This document shows, piece after piece, positions 6,222-12,330 of a stretch of DNA of 12,330 nucleotides. The translations under genes and the position numbers were made by a program. Below the pieces are notes generated by a model. That model made no database searches. It was not told the DNA's origin and saw nothing but the letters and a program-made list of their open reading frames with translations. Every line of letters starts with the position of its first letter. Positions within the stretch are counted from its first letter, which is position 1. Source of the DNA: Omnitrophica WOR_2 bacterium RIFCSPLOWO2_12_FULL_51_8 (GTDB lineage Bacteria > Omnitrophota > Gorgyraeia > Gygaellales > Profunditerraquicolaceae); NCBI GenBank assembly GCA_001805895.1, contig MHHD01000039.1, positions 1 to 12,330 of the forward strand, given 5' to 3'.

Positions 6222-6422
6222 ATGACCAGATTGATTGACGTTGATGAATTAGCGGATTACTTGAGGTTGAAGAAACAGACCATCTATAACTGGCTGCACC
6301 AGGGGAAGATTTCCGGCATCAAGGTAGGGGGCGTCTGGAGGTTTGACCGTCGGGAAGTAGACAGCTGGCTGCAGAGCAGAAGGCGATTTTCCCAAGATTT
6401 TAAATACGGAGAAAGACGATGA
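6222..6422 (+). CDS. Excisionase/MerR-type helix-turn-helix DNA-binding protein
   Basis: A 66-residue protein with one complete HTH_17 (excisionase-family) domain. The pattern LIDVDELADYLRLKKQTIYN (4-23) is the helix-turn-helix, followed by W.hqGkI.giKVGGvWRF (24-41), the small beta hairpin that is the hallmark of this family, and the final helix REVDSWLQSRR (44-54). Such proteins bind DNA, either as phage excisionases or as small regulators such as BldC. Here no integrase or phage gene is near. The TGA overlaps the ATG of the PilM-PilN gene by 4 nt (ATGA), so it is the first gene of the pilus operon and most likely a regulator of it (inference). No Shine-Dalgarno precedes the ATG at 6222; a four-codon open frame starts at 6211 and ends on that ATG. 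Confidence 0.88.
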   Translation: MTRLIDVDELADYLRLKKQTIYNWLHQGKISGIKVGGVWRFDRREVDSWLQSRRRFSQDFKYGERR

Positions 6423-7981
6423 ATTCATTAGGGATATATTTCGGGCCCAAGGCGATCAGTATGGTCGAGACCGAGAAGAAAAAAGTTAAAAACCATAATT
6501 TGATCCCTCAGGCCGCGGTTTACAACGGAGAGCTGGATAAAAAGGTTCCCGCCGAAGTCAAGACCATAGAGATCATCGCCTTGCTTAAGGATGAATTGAG
6601 AAGGAATAAGATGGACGCCAGAGAGGCGACCATCTGCCTTTCCGGCAGGGACCTGATCATCCGCACCTTTCAGATGCCTGTCCTGCCGCGGCAGGAAATG
6701 CAGAGCGCGATCAATTTTGAAGCCAAAAAATACATCCCCTTCAAAATCGAAGAGGTGATCGCCGACTTCCAGATCAAGTTAGACAGGCTCAGCCACACCA
6801 GCCTCGTGCTCTACATCGGCATCAAGAAGGAGACCCTTGACCGCCATATTTCCATCTTAAACCAGTTGGATTTGAAAATCAACGCGGTGGAGTATTCGGC
6901 CTTCAGCATCCTCAGGTGCCTGAAATTGGCAGGGTTAAACGGCCGGGGCGTGGTCGGCGTGCTGGCGGCTGATCTAAAGGAAGAAGACGAAATTAATTTT
7001 ATGGTCCTGGAGGATGGCTTCCCGCTCTTTAGCCGCGATATTTCTTTAACCGCAGGGCACCCCGAGCCGCAAGGCAAGCTTCCGGAGAAGCCAGTGAATA
7101 TCCCGGAGGCGCTGGAAAAACTAAAAAACGAAACCCGCGTGTCCTTGGATTATTACCACCGTAAATTCCCCACTAAGACTATCAAGAAGATGTATCTATT
7201 GTCCTGCCAGGAATCACGGCAGGACATAGTGGCATTTATTACCGAGCTGGGCTTTGCCGCTCATTTCATCGACATCGCGCAAACCATAGACAAGTCCGTT
7301 CCCTACGCCCTTACGTTTTTGAAGGCATACTGCGCTTCCTTATCCCGGGTCCTGAAGGCCGAGCCAAAGCTTAACCTTTTGGCGGCCAGGGAAAGGTTGG
7401 CGGTTTTAAAGGAAAAGACCGGCGAAAAAGACCTTTTCGCCGGATTAAGGGATTTACGGCTGGATTTCCGGGTAGTTTCTTTGTCCATCGCGATCTGTCT
7501 GTCCACTTTTATTTACGGAAGTTACCAGAAACGGCCGCTGCAAAAGGAATTGGCTGACATCCGCAGCGCGAGAGTGCAGGTGGCTTCAGTGGGGCAGGAG
7601 ACAGGTTATGATGAGTTGGTCAAAGAGGAGCTGGAGCGCAGGCAAAAGATAGAGAACTTAGATAAATTAGTGAAGAAGCAATTTTACCTCACGGATCAGC
7701 TCAATATCATACCCCGCGTCCTGCCTGCGGGGGTGTGGCTGACACAGCTCACCTTTAGGAAAGTCGAAGATAACCGGGCGGAATTGACATTGCAGGGGAG
7801 GGTCTATTTGGCGGACAGCGGCCAGGAAATCGAGACCGTGAACAAGTTCGTGAGCAATTTAAAAGGAAGCCCGGATTTTACCAGGTATTACAAGAATATC
7901 AATATCGTTTCATTGGACCGCGCCCAATTCGCGGGCGAGAGCTCAACCAGCTTTGTGGTTACCTGCGGGTCAAGCTATTAA
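6419..7981 (+). CDS. pilM: PilM-PilN fusion, type IV pilus inner-membrane alignment protein
   Basis: A 520-residue protein joining two usually separate type IV pilus proteins. Residues 1 to about 312 are PilM-like, an actin-fold cytoplasmic protein: the start SLGIYFGPKAISMVE, ATICLSGRDLIIRTFQMPVL (70-89), INFEAKKYIPF (98-108) and VEYSAFSILR (157-166) follow the PilM pattern. Residues 313-520 are PilN-like: a LNLLAARER segment (318-326) resembling the INLLP cytoplasmic motif of PilN, a membrane helix (about 351-368), a coiled coil (about 371-418), and a periplasmic domain with LPAGVWLTQLTF (435-446) and a late VNKFVSNLKGSPDF (474-487). Single PilM is about 350 and PilN about 180-200 residues, so the length fits a fusion. 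No separate pilN is present between it and pilO. The actin-type nucleotide motifs look eroded (Tyr and Pro where DIGSS is usual). It overlaps the HTH gene by 4 nt. Confidence 0.88.
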   Translation: MNSLGIYFGPKAISMVETEKKKVKNHNLIPQAAVYNGELDKKVPAEVKTIEIIALLKDELRRNKMDAREATICLSGRDLIIRTFQMPVLPRQEMQSAINFEAKKYIPFKIEEVIADFQIKLDRLSHTSLVLYIGIKKETLDRHISILNQLDLKINAVEYSAFSILRCLKLAGLNGRGVVGVLAADLKEEDEINFMVLEDGFPLFSRDISLTAGHPEPQGKLPEKPVNIPEALEKLKNETRVSLDYYHRKFPTKTIKKMYLLSCQESRQDIVAFITELGFAAHFIDIAQTIDKSVPYALTFLKAYCASLSRVLKAEPKLNLLAARERLAVLKEKTGEKDLFAGLRDLRLDFRVVSLSIAICLSTFIYGSYQKRPLQKELADIRSARVQVASVGQETGYDELVKEELERRQKIENLDKLVKKQFYLTDQLNIIPRVLPAGVWLTQLTFRKVEDNRAELTLQGRVYLADSGQEIETVNKFVSNLKGSPDFTRYYKNINIVSLDRAQFAGESSTSFVVTCGSSY

Positions 7982-7992
7982 GAAAGGGCATT

Positions 7993-8502
7993 ATGGAATT
8001 GTCCGCATCGCTCAATAAATATAAAAACATTGTTATGAACCTGGCGTTAATCATATTAGCCGTAATTGTCTCAGGCAATATTTATAAGCGGCAAAGCGCG
8101 GATTTAGCTTCGATAAACAGGAATATCGCCGAAGAGAAAAAGAAAAACAAGGTTTTTGACAACCTCGGCAAGCTGGAAAAAAAGATTGATGCCTATAAAA
8201 AAGTCCTCCCCGGCGAAGAGGCCACTACCGTCATCAACGTCTTGAACGCGATTGCCAAGGACTTTAATGTCAGGATCACCTCTATCCGTCCGGCGCCCGA
8301 AGAACGCAAGGACGATTACACAAAGTCGGCCTTTCAGCTTAACATTGTTGTCTCCGGTTACCAGGCCCTGGGGAGGTTTATCAGCGCGTTGGAAAACCAT
8401 CCGATTTTCTTTGTGGTGGAGAGCGTCGGCATTAATTCCGACAGGCAAACCCAGGATATGAACGTCAGCCTGGTGGTCAGTAAAATAGCTTTTAGGGAAT
8501 AA
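7993..8502 (+). CDS. pilO: PilO-like type IV pilus alignment protein
   Basis: A 169-residue bitopic inner-membrane protein that pairs with PilN in the periplasm. It has a short cytoplasmic end, a membrane helix (about 13-29, IVMNLALIILAVIVSGN), a coiled coil (about 34-71, with EEKKKNKVFDNLGKLEKK) and a ferredoxin-like domain. The latter holds the PilO-type segment VINVLNAIAKDFNVRITSIR (80-99), a strand FQLNIVVSGYQALGRFISAL (114-133) and IFFVVESVGI (138-147). Length is slightly below the usual 200 or so. It starts 11 nt after the PilM-PilN stop with GAAAGGG about 5 nt before the ATG, and ends 1 nt before pilP. Order after PilM-PilN and before PilP supports the identity. Confidence 0.88.
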   Translation: MELSASLNKYKNIVMNLALIILAVIVSGNIYKRQSADLASINRNIAEEKKKNKVFDNLGKLEKKIDAYKKVLPGEEATTVINVLNAIAKDFNVRITSIRPAPEERKDDYTKSAFQLNIVVSGYQALGRFISALENHPIFFVVESVGINSDRQTQDMNVSLVVSKIAFRE

Positions 8503-8503
8503 G

Positions 8504-8971
8504 ATGAAAAGGGCAAGGCGCGTTTTTTTAAGCATTTTGATTTTCTCGGCTATCCTGCCGGCCGGCGTATTTGCCGTCCCCGCGGAGCTTAAGGCAATAA
8601 GAGAGATTGAGGAGAGGGAAAAAACGCCTCCCGCGGAGATAGTGATTGAGCGGCCGCGGGTAAAATTTGACGAAGAGGCCTATAGGGATCCCTTTAAAGA
8701 GCCGGTGATCAAAATTCAGGACGCGGCCGCGCCCCAGGAAACCCAGAAAAAGCAGATCCCGCTTCCGGCATTGACCTTGCAGGGCCTGATCTGGGGCGGC
8801 ATTTTCCCGCAGGCGATTATCAATAATAAAGTTTTGAAGATCGGAGATATTATAGAAAGGGCGCGCGTTACCAATATCAGTAAAGACGGCGTAGTGGTAT
8901 TCTTTGAAGGCGAGCAGTTCAGCTTGCCGGCGCCCGCGGCAGGAATCAGAAAAGACAAAAGGGAAGACTAG
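8504..8971 (+). CDS. pilP: PilP-like type IV pilus assembly protein
   Basis: A 155-residue periplasmic protein that links the PilN/PilO complex to the secretin. It has a signal peptide (basic MKRARR, hydrophobic core 7-20, cleavage predicted after VFA at residue 24). A flexible charged stretch follows, carrying YRDPFKEP (60-67), and then a small beta domain at 86-141 (LPALTLQGLIWGG, AIINNKVLKIGDII, GVVVFFEGEQFSL). That domain is the HR/PilP-type fold, in which a strand pair ends in the 'v.v.dg.v.l...g....l' pattern. Unlike proteobacterial PilP there is no lipobox cysteine, so it is probably soluble or held by partners. It starts 1 nt after pilO (AGGGA as ribosome site) and ends at TAG 8969-8971, which overlaps the Shine-Dalgarno of pilQ. 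Confidence 0.85.
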   Translation: MKRARRVFLSILIFSAILPAGVFAVPAELKAIREIEEREKTPPAEIVIERPRVKFDEEAYRDPFKEPVIKIQDAAAPQETQKKQIPLPALTLQGLIWGGIFPQAIINNKVLKIGDIIERARVTNISKDGVVVFFEGEQFSLPAPAAGIRKDKRED

Positions 8972-8981
8972 GAGGATAAAA

Positions 8982-10559
8982 ATGAAGGAAAAATCGCTCT
9001 CCGCTATTATTTCTGTCCTGATTACTTTCATGCTTTTTATGCCGCGGCTAAACGCGGAGGCAAAGAGCGGCTTGTCCCCGGGCGTTGAACCGGAGATCTC
9101 CTTAGATTTCCAGGACGCTAACCTGAAGGATATCCTGAAGGTATTTTCCATCCAATCGGGCCTGAATTTTATCGCCTCGGAGGCGGTGCAGGACAGGAAG
9201 ATCACCCTTTACCTGGATAAGGTCCCCCTGAAGAAGGCGATGGATAAGCTCTTTGTGGCCAATAACCTGACCTACGAGCTGGACCGCGACGCCAATATTT
9301 TTATCGTCAAGGACTGGGGTAAACTGCGGGTGGAGACAATAACAAAAGTCTTCAACTTGAAATACGCCACAGTTTCCAATTCGGCTTTAAAAAAAGACGC
9401 CTCCGCCAATATAGGCTCCGGCTATACAGGTTCTGGCGCTCAAGGGGGCATAGGGGCAGGAACTACAATAGATGCGGGCATTACCGACGCCGTGAAAAAA
9501 CTGCTTTCCGAAGCCGGGTCAGTGGTTGAAGACAGCCGGACGAACAGCCTGGTGGTTACGGACAGCCCGGAGCGCTTAGAAGTTATTGCCAGGGTAATTG
9601 CTTCTTTGGATGTGCCTGCCCCGCAGGTCCTGTTGGAAGTGGAAATGTTAGACGTAAGCAAGAATACCGTGGATAAATTAGGGGTGAACTGGCCGGAAAC
9701 CCTGGTTAAGTTTACTATATCCGGGACCAAGGAAACGAATTTTCCTTTTGGCAGTGACCGTTCAACTAAGATAGGTACCCGCTCCATAGATCCTGATAAA
9801 AACTCATTCGGAGGGAACTGGGATTTTGGCTCATGGGGCGCTAGCAGGTTTGGGCCTTCGATATTAACGCTATTAGGCACCACGTTAACTCTTGATTTCT
9901 TAAGGACCCAGACCGATACTAAATTTCTTGCCCGGCCGAAACTCCTGACTTTAAATAACCAGACCGCGGAAATCAGAATTGCCACTCAGGAATCCATCGG
10001 CGTAAATTCGGTGACTGCCGCTGCCGGCGGCTCAGCCGGGACAACCGCGGTCTCTGCGGAAAGGGTTGAGACTGGCGTCATCCTGCGGGTCACTCCTCAG
10101 GTCAACATTGATACCGGCGAGATCACTATGTTCATTTATCCCAAGGTTGCCGACGCGACCGGCGGCAATACCATTACCAGCGCCGGCTCCAACTATGTCT
10201 ACCGGGATCCCGAGGAGCGCAGTACCAAATCCATGGTCAGGATCAAAGACGGGGAGACCGTGGTTTTGGGAGGGATGTTGCGCAACGAAACCTTCACCGT
10301 GGAAAAGAAATTGCCGTTCTTCAGCGATATTCCCATCGTCGGCCTGCTCTTCCGGCATAAGGGCGGAGATAACGAAAAAAACAAACAGCGCGAATTGATG
10401 GTTTTTATCACGCCCCATATCATCAGGGATAGCGCCGACTTAAAGCTTGCCCAGGGCCGCCGGCTGAATTCCCTGGAGCGGGAGCAAAATACCGTCTCCG
10501 GCGCCAGCCGCGGCCTGGAAGTGGCTGCCGCGCTGAATAGCTTTGAAAAAAAGAGATAA
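8982..10559 (+). CDS. pilQ: PilQ-type secretin, outer-membrane pore
   Basis: A 525-residue outer-membrane multimer through which the pilus leaves the cell. I chose the ATG at 8982 because AGGAGG (8970-8975) stands 6 nt before it and it opens a signal peptide (MKEKSLSAIISVLITFMLFM, cleavage near NAEA 24-27). A frame-open extension to 8904 would lie inside pilP. Domains in order: N0/STN (about 38-110, ISLDFQDANLKDILKVFSIQ), an N1-type domain (about 119-210) interrupted by a glycine/serine-rich loop (141-161), and the secretin domain (about 215-483). The last holds VPAPQVLLEVEMLDVS, ARPKLLTLNNQTAEI, VETGVILRVTPQV, the signature GGMLRNETFTVEKKLPFFSD-IPIVGLLFR and ELMVFITPHII. It lacks AMIN domains and is shorter than proteobacterial PilQ (about 700), as in many other phyla. 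Confidence 0.94.
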   Translation: MKEKSLSAIISVLITFMLFMPRLNAEAKSGLSPGVEPEISLDFQDANLKDILKVFSIQSGLNFIASEAVQDRKITLYLDKVPLKKAMDKLFVANNLTYELDRDANIFIVKDWGKLRVETITKVFNLKYATVSNSALKKDASANIGSGYTGSGAQGGIGAGTTIDAGITDAVKKLLSEAGSVVEDSRTNSLVVTDSPERLEVIARVIASLDVPAPQVLLEVEMLDVSKNTVDKLGVNWPETLVKFTISGTKETNFPFGSDRSTKIGTRSIDPDKNSFGGNWDFGSWGASRFGPSILTLLGTTLTLDFLRTQTDTKFLARPKLLTLNNQTAEIRIATQESIGVNSVTAAAGGSAGTTAVSAERVETGVILRVTPQVNIDTGEITMFIYPKVADATGGNTITSAGSNYVYRDPEERSTKSMVRIKDGETVVLGGMLRNETFTVEKKLPFFSDIPIVGLLFRHKGGDNEKNKQRELMVFITPHIIRDSADLKLAQGRRLNSLEREQNTVSGASRGLEVAAALNSFEKKR

Positions 10560-10560
10560 C

Positions 10561-10611
10561 CTGTTATTGTTCGAGCGAGCCCTCGACTGCGCTCAGGCGA
10601 GTCGAGAACAG
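10561..10611. repeat. Imperfect hairpin just after pilQ
   Basis: CTCGACT (10582-10588) and AGTCGAG (10600-10606) form the stem; CGC (10590-10592) pairs with GCG (10597-10599) around a TCAG loop, with one bulged G. Flanking CTGTT (10561-10565) and AACAG (10607-10611) can also pair. It starts 2 nt after the pilQ stop. No T-run follows, so a rho-independent terminator is doubtful. It resembles scattered palindromic repeats found in bacterial genomes. Confidence 0.7.
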
Positions 10612-10629
10612 CGTCTATCTTCTCCACTC

Positions 10630-10658
10630 CCCTTGACATTGCGTTGCAATGTCAAGGG
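10630..10658. repeat. Perfect 13-bp inverted repeat with a 3-nt loop before pilB
   Basis: CCCTTGACATTGC (10630-10642) and GCAATGTCAAGGG (10646-10658) are exact reverse complements around the loop GTT. It lies 17 nt before the pilB ATG and a second in-frame ATG (10649) sits in its right arm. A folded mRNA could modulate pilB translation or mRNA stability. There is no T-tract for termination. Confidence 0.9.
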
Positions 10659-10675
10659 TCGGTCGAAGAATATTT

Positions 10676-12330
10676 ATGGCTAGGGAAAAGTATTTAAGGC
10701 TCGGTGAGCTGTTGATTAAAGAAGGCCTGATTACTCCGGAACAGTTAGAAAAGGCCATCAGTTACCAGAAAAAAGAAGGGGGCCGTTTAGGCGCGGTGCT
10801 GGTTAAATTAGAGTTGGTGAAGGAAGAGCAGGTGGTAGCGGTTTTAGGGAAACAATTAAACATCCCTTACCTCTCCTTAGGCGCCGGGATGCTCAAGCCC
10901 GCTGCCGGCCAGGGCCTGGAACGGCTGATCAGCGAAGATTACGCCTTTAAGAACCTGATCCTGCCTTTATCCCGCACGCTCCGCTCGCTCACCGTGGCTA
11001 TGGCCGACCCTTTAGATTTGATCCTGATCGATAATTTAAGAAAGCTCACTGGTTACGAAATCAACCCGGTGATCGCCACCCCTTCGGATATCACCAGGGC
11101 AATCGAAGATTTTTACGGGAAGTCGGCGATGTTTAACGCGGCGGTAAAGGCCAGTTACAGCGCTACGCCGTTGGAGGCCCTGCCCGCGGAAGGAGAATCC
11201 TTTGATCAGGAATTAAGCTTAGAGAAGCTGATTTCCCGCGCCGAAGAGGCGCCGGTAGTGAAATTAGTTGACCTGATCATCCGCCAGGCGATCGACGAAC
11301 GGGCTTCGGATATTCATATCGAGCCTTTCCGGAATAAGATTTCCCTGCGCTACCGCATTGACGGCAAGCTTTATGAGATCCCGCCGCCGGCCAGCCATCT
11401 GCTGCTGCCGATTATCTCGCGGGTGAAAATCTTAGCCAAGCTGGATATTGCCGAAAAACGGCTGCCTCAGGACGGCGGCTTCTTAGTTAAGATCGAGGAG
11501 AGGCCGATTGATATCCGCGTCTCCACCATCCCCACCATTTACGGCGAAAAGGTAGTCTTGAGGATCTTAGACCGCAGCCAGATCTCGCTGGACTTAAACC
11601 GCCTTGGTTTTGACGCCAAGCAGTTAGAATCTATCCGGCGGGCGATTAATTCGCCCTACGGCCTGGTATTTTTAACCGGCCCGACAGGCAGCGGCAAGAC
11701 CACCACGCTTTACGCCATCCTTAACGAGACCAAAAGCGTGACCAAGAATATTATCACTATTGAGGACCCGGTGGAATACAAGTTGGAAGGCGTCAGCCAG
11801 GTGCAGATCAAGCCGGAGATCGGGCTGACCTTTGCCGCGGCCCTGCGCAGTTTCTTAAGGCAGGACCCGGATGTGATGCTGGTGGGCGAGGTCAGGGACT
11901 TGGAGACCGCCCAGATTTGCATCCGCGCCGCCCTCACCGGCCATTTAGTTTTAAGCACCCTGCATACCAATGACGCGCCCTCGGCCATATCGCGCCTGAT
12001 AGACATCGGGATCGAGTCTTATATGCTGGCGCCTTCCTTATTATTAGTGGTAGCGCAGAGGTTGGTGCGCCGGCTCTGCCCGGACTGTAAAGAGGCTTAC
12101 GAACCAAAAGGCAGTGAATTTGAAAATGTAAGGATAAAAGCGGATTTAATTTACCGCTCCCGGGGCTGCGCCAAATGCAATAATATCGGTTACAAGGGCA
12201 GGGAGTGCATTGCCGAAGTAATGGCAGCCAGCGAAGAGATCCGGGAATTGATCAACCAGAAGGCCTCTTTTCAGAAGATCAGGGATACGGCCCGCGCCTC
12301 AGGCATGCAGACGCTCTATGAATCTAGCCT
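10676..12330 (+). CDS. pilB: PilB/GspE-type pilus extension ATPase (3' truncated by window)
   Basis: A cytoplasmic hexameric ATPase that powers pilus extension. 551 complete codons are visible and the frame is open at the window end; perhaps 10-20 residues are missing. The N-terminal domain (about 8-150) is of MshEN/GSPII_E_N type, with two 24-residue RLG...Q motifs (8-31 and 37-60). The catalytic half has SDIHIEP (211-217), Walker A GPTGSGKTTT (335-344), the Asp box TIEDPVE (361-367), Walker B DPDVMLVGEVRD (397-408), the His box TGHLVLSTLHTND (421-433) and a zinc site C468/C471 and C498/C501. All key residues are intact. ATG 10676 is chosen because the conserved RLGELL follows at once; an in-frame ATG at 10649 is possible. 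No strong Shine-Dalgarno is seen. It follows pilQ after 116 nt holding two hairpins, and could be in the same transcript. Confidence 0.95.
   Translation, partial: MAREKYLRLGELLIKEGLITPEQLEKAISYQKKEGGRLGAVLVKLELVKEEQVVAVLGKQLNIPYLSLGAGMLKPAAGQGLERLISEDYAFKNLILPLSRTLRSLTVAMADPLDLILIDNLRKLTGYEINPVIATPSDITRAIEDFYGKSAMFNAAVKASYSATPLEALPAEGESFDQELSLEKLISRAEEAPVVKLVDLIIRQAIDERASDIHIEPFRNKISLRYRIDGKLYEIPPPASHLLLPIISRVKILAKLDIAEKRLPQDGGFLVKIEERPIDIRVSTIPTIYGEKVVLRILDRSQISLDLNRLGFDAKQLESIRRAINSPYGLVFLTGPTGSGKTTTLYAILNETKSVTKNIITIEDPVEYKLEGVSQVQIKPEIGLTFAAALRSFLRQDPDVMLVGEVRDLETAQICIRAALTGHLVLSTLHTNDAPSAISRLIDIGIESYMLAPSLLLVVAQRLVRRLCPDCKEAYEPKGSEFENVRIKADLIYRSRGCAKCNNIGYKGRECIAEVMAASEEIRELINQKASFQKIRDTARASGMQTLYESS

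Noticed and set aside
6222..6422. Phage or integrative element marked by an excisionase-like gene
   Set aside because: No integrase, tRNA, attachment site or phage gene is near, and the gene is coupled to a pilus operon by a 4-nt overlap.
8904..8981. N-terminal extension of the secretin to an ATG at 8904
   Set aside because: The extension lies wholly inside pilP, encodes a charged tail with no signal peptide at its start, and the ATG at 8982 has an ideal AGGAGG at 6 nt spacing followed by a good signal peptide.
8528..9205. 225-codon open frame on the minus strand
   Set aside because: It covers pilP and the start of pilQ antisense, has no recognisable domain, and both sense genes have clear families and ribosome sites.
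9440..9985. 181-codon open frame on the minus strand within pilQ
   Set aside because: It is antisense to the conserved secretin domain, is low in complexity and resembles no known protein.
10633..10661. TTGACA in the inverted repeat as a pilB promoter
   Set aside because: No -10-like hexamer lies 15-19 nt downstream; the TTGACA is explained by the palindrome itself.

Overview
The window looks like a chromosomal segment of an uncultured Gram-negative (diderm) bacterium. A secretin, a Tol/Exb-type proton channel pair and a complete inner-membrane alignment complex for type IV pili all imply an outer membrane. Base composition is moderate and all genes lie on the + strand. A four-copy TTTCGAA heptamer encoding a stretch like SNFEFRISNL, together with GGCTA/GGCA-type intergenic repeats, reminds me of genomes assigned to candidate phylum Omnitrophota (OP3). 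That placement is inference only and was not checked by any search.

Layout. 2-589 is the C-terminal end of UvrA (nucleotide excision repair), cut by the window edge. 620-5268 is an envelope module: an 836-residue exported TPR protein, an ExbB/TolQ-like channel protein, an ExbD/TolR-like protein, a 185-nt near-palindromic spacer, a TonB-like protein and a small membrane protein with a zinc ribbon. 5276-5997 is a short two-gene unit with its own promoter: a small winged-helix protein (DUF2582-like) overlapping a PilX-like pilus-associated protein. 5998-6221 is an AT-rich regulatory gap with repeated GTAAGT elements.

6222-12330 is a type IV pilus assembly operon. It holds an excisionase-type helix-turn-helix gene translationally coupled to a PilM-PilN fusion, then PilO, PilP, the PilQ secretin, a gap with two hairpins, and the PilB extension ATPase, which is open at the window end. 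The order keeps the classical pilM-N-O-P-Q arrangement, but M and N are one polypeptide. PilM/N/O/P should form the inner-membrane alignment complex that connects the PilB motor and the pilus platform to the PilQ outer-membrane pore.

The most interesting points are: the PilM-PilN fusion with an eroded actin-like nucleotide pocket; a tandem MshEN c-di-GMP-type motif at the PilB N-terminus; a frame-sensitive heptamer repeat inside the signal peptide of the TPR protein; the long near-palindrome inside the exb/tonB-like operon; and the DNA-binding genes coupled to pilus genes.
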